Assembly: GCF_013359695.1 (NCBI RefSeq)
Contig: NZ_JABFMU010000052.1
Location: forward strand, 1 to 44,900
Reading direction: 5' to 3'
Source: Pseudomonas sp. C2B4
GTDB lineage: Bacteria > Pseudomonadota > Gammaproteobacteria > Pseudomonadales > Pseudomonadaceae
Length of the DNA: 44,900 bases
Shown: one piece after another, positions 40,074-44,900 of the stretch
How the letters are laid out: the number at the start of each line of letters is the position of its first letter
How positions within the stretch are numbered: position 1 is the first letter of the stretch
The notes under the pieces: generated by a model
Seen by the model: only the letters and a program-made list of their open reading frames with translations
Told to the model about the DNA's origin: nothing
Database searches by the model: none
Program-made: the position numbers and the translations under genes

Positions 40074-41462
40074 TCAGGTCGCGGTGGCGCTGGCGGGCTG
40101 CCATTCGCGGGCCTGCTGGGCGGTGTGCTTGAAACTGTTCCGGGCGCGAAGCAGAAGCGGACAGGCCAGGGCGCAGGCGATCAGCGTGACGATCAGGATC
40201 GAGTAACGAATCGCGGCGGGGTCGACCAGCACGTAGTCGGTGATGACGCCAATCGCCAGCGGGCCGACGCCCACACCGAGCAGATTGAGCACGCCGGTGA
40301 ACAGGGCGATGAATTGTCCGCGCATCGGTGCGGGTGCTATTTCGACGATCAACGCCGGGCCGATGCCGAACAGGCAGACCCAAAGGGCGGCGGAGAGGGC
40401 GAGGAACGGCATTGCCGATAGGGCGTTGGGCGCCAGCAGTAGCGGTGTGGCGAACAGTGGCAGGACGATGCTGGCGCTGATCGCCACGCGCAGGTTGCCA
40501 TTGGCCACGCCACGGCGGCGCCAGTATTCACCCAGCCAACTGGCACCGAGCACACCGAGCGGCGAGCTGACACACATGATCAGTCCCATCACGGTGCCGG
40601 CCTTGGCGTACGTCCATCCGAACTCCCGGACCAGATAGCTGGGGACCCAGGCGCCGCTGCCGTACACCGCGGCGTTATAGCAGCCCATGCCGACCAGAAT
40701 GGCGACGAAGGTGCGCCGGTTGGCGCGCAAGAACGCCAGCACTTCATCCAGTCGCACGCCCGGCGCCACCGAGGTCGGCGTCGCCCGTCCGGCGCGACTC
40801 AGTCGCGGCTCCGATACGCCGGACATCAGCAGCAGGACGATCAGGCCCGGCAGGCCGATCGACATCAACGTGGTTTGCCAAGGGGCGAGGGTGCCAAGGA
40901 AGGGCAGGGTCAGTGGATGGGCGCTGAAATAGCCGAGCACCAGGCCGGTGGCGAGTAAACCACCACCAACACCGATCGGGCCTCCGGCGCCAAAAACGCC
41001 GAGCGCGCGGCCGCGTTTCTCCGGCACGAACAGGTCGCTGATCAGCGACACGGCACCCGGCAGCAGCACCGCCTCGCCGACCGCCACCCCGACGCGTGCC
41101 AGCAGCAGGTGCCAGAACTCACTGGCAAGACCGCTGGCTGCGGTAGCCAGGCACCACAAGCCAATGCCGACCATGATGATCAGGCGTCGATTGCCACGAT
41201 CGATCAGGCGCGCGATCGGCAGACCGGCCAAGGAGTAGAAAGCGGCGAAGGTGAAGCCATGCAGCATGCCCATCCAGGCATCGTTGACGTGCAACGATTG
41301 CTGGATCGGCCCGACCAGCAGGCTGAGGACCTGCCGGTCCATGATTGAGAAGACGTAGGCCAGCAGCAGCACGCCGAGGGCATAGTGGGCCTGTCCACGG
41401 CTGGGCAGCGATCGTGCCGCGCAGGGCGTGGCCGTGGCCTTGATAGTGGTGGTGCTCGTCAT
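40074..41462 (-). CDS. MFS transporter (Spinster-like group)
   Basis: A 462-residue transporter with 12 helices. Helix 1 holds YVFSIMDRQVLSLLVGPI and the loop between helices 2 and 3 is ARLIDRGNRR. The style, including FGAGGPIGVGGGLLATG, is of the spinster-like MFS proteins common in aromatic and organic acid catabolic operons. AGAGGT precedes the ATG. It lies between the flavin reductase gene (71 bases) and the GFA gene (25 bases), so it probably imports the monooxygenase substrate. Confidence 0.84.
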   Translation of the reverse strand: MTSTTTIKATATPCAARSLPSRGQAHYALGVLLLAYVFSIMDRQVLSLLVGPIQQSLHVNDAWMGMLHGFTFAAFYSLAGLPIARLIDRGNRRLIIMVGIGLWCLATAASGLASEFWHLLLARVGVAVGEAVLLPGAVSLISDLFVPEKRGRALGVFGAGGPIGVGGGLLATGLVLGYFSAHPLTLPFLGTLAPWQTTLMSIGLPGLIVLLLMSGVSEPRLSRAGRATPTSVAPGVRLDEVLAFLRANRRTFVAILVGMGCYNAAVYGSGAWVPSYLVREFGWTYAKAGTVMGLIMCVSSPLGVLGASWLGEYWRRRGVANGNLRVAISASIVLPLFATPLLLAPNALSAMPFLALSAALWVCLFGIGPALIVEIAPAPMRGQFIALFTGVLNLLGVGVGPLAIGVITDYVLVDPAAIRYSILIVTLIACALACPLLLRARNSFKHTAQQAREWQPASATAT

Positions 41463-41533
41463 CGACGGTTACCTCTTGGGCTGGTTCTTGTCATCGAAGC
41501 TGCGCGGCGTGCAGGTCGCCGCGCAGTGCTGCG

Positions 41534-42532
41534 TCAGCGCGTCGAGACGATGGCGTCGGATTGCTGCCAGAGGTTGTTGTCCTGCCAGATGTTTTCCTTG
41601 CGCCAGTGCACCGGCAGCTCGGCGCCGGTGTGCTGGATGACGCGGCCGATCAAGAGCTTGAGTTGTTGCGCTTCGTCGAAAGAGAGTGCTTCCAGAGCAG
41701 CCATCTCGGCGGCCTTGGCGAAGGCCAGCCACTGGATGGCCAGTTGGCGTCCCTTGTCGGTGAACAACACGCGATGGTCCTCCAGCGTCAGCAAGTCCTT
41801 CTGCAACCAGACCGCCAGTTGGTCTTCCGACAGCACCTTGCCGGTGAACTCGAACACCTGGAACAGCTCGTCCAGGGTCCGGCCTTCGCTGAAGCTGAGG
41901 ATGCCCAACAGCTCGAAGTCCTGGTCCTGCATGCCCATGGCCTTCAGTTGCTGGCGAATGGGGATTTGTAGTTGGTAATAGGCGCGACCCAGCAGGAAAC
42001 CGAGCCAGTTTTCGCCGTAGTTGGCACTTTCCTGGTCCTGCGCGGTGGTGGTCAGCAGGCGTCGGTAGCCGCCGCTGTGGAACACCAGCGGCGCACCGTC
42101 GAAGCGGTCGAACGCCAGCACTTCACCGACCAGGATGATGTGGTCGCCACCCTCGTACTGATAGGTGGTCTTGCACTGGAAACGCGCCGAGCAGCCTTCC
42201 AGTAGCGGAATTTCGCAGGGGCCGCGTTGCAGGTCGAGACCGCTGAATTTGTCGGCACCGCTTTTGGCGAAGCGGTTGGACAATGACTCCTGATCAGTTG
42301 CCAGGATGTGCACGGCGAAGTGCGAACCTTCAGTGAAGGCGTGCGCCGACGAGGAATCCTTGTTGATGCTCCACAGCACCATGGGCGGGTCGATCGATAC
42401 CGAGTTGAAGCTGTTGGCGGTCAATCCGTAATCCTGCCCATCCGGGCCACGGGTGGTGACGATGGTCACGCCGGTGGTGAAGGCGCCGAGCGCCTGGCGG
42501 AACTGCTTGGGATCGAATGGGGTGGTGTTCAT
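41534..42532 (-). CDS. Flavin reductase fused to a C-terminal MarR-like domain
   Basis: A 332-residue protein. Residues about 1-165 form a flavin-reductase-like domain (FRQALGAFTTGVTIVTTRGP, TANSFNSVSIDPPMV, CKTTYQYEGGDHIILVGEV). Residues about 180-315 resemble a MarR-type winged-helix domain (FELLGILSFSEGRTLDELFQ, then LEDHRVLFTDKGRQLA). The same two-domain design, about 315 residues, is known in the reductase (C1) of Acinetobacter 4-hydroxyphenylacetate hydroxylase, where the C-terminal domain binds the substrate and releases autoinhibition. The gene would supply FMNH2 to the monooxygenase encoded 66 bases upstream. Confidence 0.84.
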   Translation of the reverse strand: MNTTPFDPKQFRQALGAFTTGVTIVTTRGPDGQDYGLTANSFNSVSIDPPMVLWSINKDSSSAHAFTEGSHFAVHILATDQESLSNRFAKSGADKFSGLDLQRGPCEIPLLEGCSARFQCKTTYQYEGGDHIILVGEVLAFDRFDGAPLVFHSGGYRRLLTTTAQDQESANYGENWLGFLLGRAYYQLQIPIRQQLKAMGMQDQDFELLGILSFSEGRTLDELFQVFEFTGKVLSEDQLAVWLQKDLLTLEDHRVLFTDKGRQLAIQWLAFAKAAEMAALEALSFDEAQQLKLLIGRVIQHTGAELPVHWRKENIWQDNNLWQQSDAIVSTR

Positions 42533-42598
42533 CGCAAGGGACTCCAGTTGCCGCCGGGCGTGCCGGCGGCTGATTGTTATTGGATAGGAGTGAGTGGC

Positions 42599-43660
42599 TC
42601 AGCGGCTGAGCAGCGGCATGACCAGGCGGCCGAAGCGCTCTGCTTCCTCGTGGTGCGGGTAGCCGGACAGGCAGAAACCGCTGCAACCGGCATCGACAAA
42701 TGCCAGCAACTGGTCGGCGACCTGCTGCGGGTTGCCCACCACCGCAATACCGGCACCGGGGCGCACTTCAGTGATGCCGGTCCACAGGTGCGGCGTCATC
42801 TTGCGGCCATCGGTTCTGGAAAGTTCCTTCATGCGTTGGTTGGCAACGGATTCGGCCATCATGGTCTTGACCTGTTCGGTCCAGGCCGGATCGGCACCGT
42901 TGACCAAGGTATCCGCCGCGGCCCAGGCTTGCTCTTCGGTTTCCCGGCAGATGATCTGCAGGCGCATCGCGAACTCGATTTCCTCACCGCGACCATATTT
43001 GGCAGCCCGCTCACGCATGTCCTTGATCTGTTCGGCGATGCGCTCCGGGTAGTCGCCCCAGAACAGGTGCACGGAGGAGTGCTTGGCGGAAATTTCCGCG
43101 GCTTGCTCCGAGCCACCGCCCAGGAAGAACGGCGGGTGGGGTTGCTGGAAGGGGGCGGGTATGACTTTCGGGCTGTAGGCGCGGTGGTACTTGCCTTCGT
43201 ACTCCACGCCTTCTTCGGTCCACAGCCGTTTCATCAACTCGACTTCTTCTTCCAGCTGTTCGTAGCGCTTTTGCTTGGACGCAATCTGGCCTTCGGCGTA
43301 GGCGTCTTTCTCGCTGAGGCCGGCGATCAGGTTGATGCAGATGCGCCCCTTGGACAGTTGGTCGAAGGTGGCGAACATCTTGGCCTGGGCGACCGGGTGG
43401 ATGAAGCCGGGCTTCACGGCCACCAGGGCCTTGAGCTTCTGGGTACGGGCGATGACAAAGGAGGCGGTCACCCAGGCATCCCAGCAGAAGGGGGTAACGG
43501 GAACCAGCACGTAGTCGAATCCGGCCTGTTCGGCGGTGACGGCTACCCGTTCGAAATGCTCGAGGGACTGCGGGATGCTTTGACTTGGATCGCTGAACGC
43601 AGTGGTGTCGCCAATCGTTGGAATGAACCAACCCATCTGCAGGGGTTTTTTATTGTTCAT
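42599..43660 (-). CDS. SsuD-like FMNH2-dependent monooxygenase (LLM class)
   Basis: A 353-residue luciferase-family monooxygenase. Compared with my memory of E. coli SsuD, C59 (FCWDAW), R233, R300 (EVRPGAG), Y334 and H336 (SGYPH) are kept. Two active-site histidines are changed: SsuD H11 is I16 here and H228 is Q235. A desulfonation or related carbon-heteroatom oxygenation is therefore plausible, but the substrate is not an ordinary SsuD substrate. It is first of a six-gene run with its own reductase and is divergent from a LysR gene. The ATG at 43660 is judged by family; the ribosome site is weak. Confidence 0.84.
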   Translation of the reverse strand: MNNKKPLQMGWFIPTIGDTTAFSDPSQSIPQSLEHFERVAVTAEQAGFDYVLVPVTPFCWDAWVTASFVIARTQKLKALVAVKPGFIHPVAQAKMFATFDQLSKGRICINLIAGLSEKDAYAEGQIASKQKRYEQLEEEVELMKRLWTEEGVEYEGKYHRAYSPKVIPAPFQQPHPPFFLGGGSEQAAEISAKHSSVHLFWGDYPERIAEQIKDMRERAAKYGRGEEIEFAMRLQIICRETEEQAWAAADTLVNGADPAWTEQVKTMMAESVANQRMKELSRTDGRKMTPHLWTGITEVRPGAGIAVVGNPQQVADQLLAFVDAGCSGFCLSGYPHHEEAERFGRLVMPLLSR

Positions 43661-43724
43661 GCTAGGGCTCTTGTACTCAGGGAACGATGGAGCCACTACA
43701 TCAAAGCCGGTACAGTGAGGGAAA

Positions 43725-43746
43725 TGAATAGATGGAATTCTATGCA
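43725..43746. promoter_or_regulatory. Imperfect palindrome in the lysR/monooxygenase divergent region
   Basis: TGAATAG (43725-43731) and CTATGCA (43740-43746) form an inverted pair matching at 6 of 7 positions, with an inner perfect ATAGA/TCTAT. It abuts the start of the LysR gene, fitting an autoregulatory LTTR site. Confidence 0.4.
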
Positions 43747-44669
43747 TGCACAATATAAATACCCGTACCCTCGATCTGAACCTGCTGGTGGTCTTCGCGA
43801 CGCTGTGGGACACGCAGAACGTCACACGCGCCGGCGAACGCCTGGCACTCAGCCAGCCAGCGGTCAGTCATGCGCTGCGGCGACTGCGCGAGCGCCTGGG
43901 GGACGAACTGTTCGTCAATGGGCGTCATGGCCTGGTACCCACCGCACGGGCTGCCGAACTGATCGGCCCTGTGCGCGAAGCACTGAGCCGCCTGGACGAA
44001 GCGCTGCAAGGCTCTACGCCCTTTGTGCCGGCAACGGCGCAGCGCAAGTTTCGAATTGCCTCCGGCGATTTCGTCGAGTTCCTGATCTTGCCGCGGCTGA
44101 TCCAGCACATCGCCCGGGAAGCACCCGGGGTGATGATCGAGGTGGTGCCGATTCCGTCGAACAATGCCTTGCCACCGCTGTTGGAGAACGGCGAAATCGA
44201 CCTGGTCATCAGCACGCCGATGACGCTGGGTGCAGGCCTGTGCGAGGAGTCGATCACCACGGTTTCGCTGCTCACGCTGATCTGGCAGCGCGAAGGCCTG
44301 TCGCCTGGACGCTTTCCGCTTGATCTCTACCTGGAGCGGCCGCAGGTGATGATCGAAATGCACCAGCGGGAGGGCAATATCATCGACGCGACCCTGCAGG
44401 CTCAAGGGCTGGTTCGTCGTGTGGGCGTGCTGGTGCAGAACTTCATGGCGATGCCGGTGATCGCTTCGCAAACGGGTTACATCTGCAATCTGCCGGGGCC
44501 CATCGCACAGGCGTTCGCCGAGACGTTCGGCCTCAGCTGCCACGAGCCGCCCATCGATTTCCCCGCCCCCGAATTGATTGCCCACTGGCACGCCCGGTTC
44601 GATGCGGATCCAGGCTTGAGATGGTTGCGTGAACAGATAAAGGATTGCGCAGTCACCCGCCCTGAGTGA
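43746..44669 (+). CDS. LysR-family transcriptional regulator (NodD/LeuO-like subgroup)
   Basis: A 307-residue LTTR. The helix-turn-helix is about residues 20-45 (VTRAGERLALSQPAVSHALR), and the effector domain contains IASGDFVEFLILPRLIQHI and the TLQAQGLVRRVGVLV segment found in aromatic/organic-acid responsive NodD-type regulators. It is divergent from the SsuD-like monooxygenase gene across 85 bases, so it is the probable regulator of that operon. The effector is unknown, but the substrate of the operon is the natural candidate. Confidence 0.88.
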   Translation: MHNINTRTLDLNLLVVFATLWDTQNVTRAGERLALSQPAVSHALRRLRERLGDELFVNGRHGLVPTARAAELIGPVREALSRLDEALQGSTPFVPATAQRKFRIASGDFVEFLILPRLIQHIAREAPGVMIEVVPIPSNNALPPLLENGEIDLVISTPMTLGAGLCEESITTVSLLTLIWQREGLSPGRFPLDLYLERPQVMIEMHQREGNIIDATLQAQGLVRRVGVLVQNFMAMPVIASQTGYICNLPGPIAQAFAETFGLSCHEPPIDFPAPELIAHWHARFDADPGLRWLREQIKDCAVTRPE

Positions 44670-44677
44670 GGTCATCC

Positions 44678-44770
44678 CCTGTGGGAGCGAGCCTGCTCGC
44701 GAAGGCGGCGTGTCAGTTACCCGTGATGTTGGATGTGCTGGCCCTTCGCGGGCAAGCCCGCTCCCACAGT
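44678..44770. repeat. REPIN after the last gene
   Basis: A left REP CTGTGGGAGCGAGCCTGCTC (about 44679-44698) and an inverted, slightly different REP (CGGGCAAGCCCGCTCCCACAG at 44749-44769) bracket about 48 bases. Confidence 0.8.
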
Positions 44771-44811
44771 GGATTGAAGTCGTACACACATCTTGCGTAC
44801 GGCACAAAAAA

Positions 44812-44900
44812 CTGTGGGAGCGGCGGTGCGACGATTCGACTTGCCCGCGAAGGACGTCAACGATAACGCGGGCCGTCTGGATGAACGCGTTGCCCAGACA
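44812..44900. repeat. REP of a variant class with shared inner region, cut by the window end
   Basis: CTGTGGGAGCGGCGGTGCGA is a second REP class, followed by the same GTCAACGATAACGCGGGC inner sequence seen at 9393 and 6226. The window ends inside the element. Confidence 0.72.

Noticed and set aside
42308..44323. 671-residue plus-strand open frame over the monooxygenase and reductase genes
   Set aside because: Antisense to recognised flavin enzymes and overlapping the LysR gene in another frame. Composition is that of a shadow frame.

Overview
The window looks like chromosomal DNA of a Pseudomonas of the fluorescens group. This rests on its high GC coding sequence, on the REP/REPIN palindromes typical of that group (core GGGAGCGAGCCTGCTCGCGA at 22-48, 6195-6275, 9363-9466, 27087-27174 and 44678-44770), and on families such as AtsK, DUF2790, PtrA-like peptides, DUF1302 and DUF1329. 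I see no rRNA, tRNA, CRISPR array, prophage or insertion sequence.

Layout. (1) 230-6188, plus strand: an organosulfur scavenging operon with an AtsK-type alkylsulfatase dioxygenase, a complete SsuACB-like ABC importer with two permeases, and an NtaA/DszA-type flavin monooxygenase. (2) 6297-10032: a LysR regulator divergent from a NepI-like exporter, a DUF3313 lipoprotein and a VOC protein. (3) 10342-11958: a secreted type I sulfatase. (4) 12614-14109: a DUF2790 protein, a five-helix membrane protein and a PtrA-like exported peptide, possibly a metal-stress cluster. (5) 14357-16277: AT-richer hypothetical genes on the minus strand, two of which are followed by sequences that look like integron attC sites, so this may be a cassette array without an integrase. 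(6) 16510-25968: two divergent operons around an IclR-type regulator and two copies of its probable operator. They encode an acyl-CoA ligase, two acyl-CoA dehydrogenases, enoyl-CoA hydratase, 3-hydroxyacyl-CoA dehydrogenase and thiolase, which together make a full beta-oxidation spiral. (7) 25991-34930: an AraC regulator, a beta-keto acid cleavage enzyme (BKACE), an SDR, a tandem CMD-domain protein, an MFS importer and a DUF1302/DUF1329 envelope pair. (8) 35049-36974: a YeiH-type putative sulfate exporter and a metallo-beta-lactamase-fold protein that has lost its metal ligands. (9) 43660-37043, minus strand: a run of six genes ending at a terminator, comprising an SsuD-like monooxygenase, a flavin reductase fused to a MarR-like domain, an MFS transporter, a GFA-family protein, a second YeiH and a second DUF1329. 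A LysR gene (43746-44669) is divergent from it.

How the genes may work together (inference). The recurring theme is carbon-sulfur chemistry joined to acyl chain catabolism. In region 9 a two-component monooxygenase would release sulfite and an aldehyde, the sulfur would leave through YeiH, and a transporter would bring in the substrate. Sulfur export suggests use of the compound as a carbon source rather than as a sulfur source. In regions 6-7 an alcohol would be oxidised by the SDR to a beta-keto acid and cleaved by BKACE to acetoacetate plus an acyl-CoA, which would then enter the IclR-controlled beta-oxidation genes. The shared DUF1329 and YeiH families on both arms suggest that the arms are related or co-evolved. 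The substrate cannot be read from the sequence.
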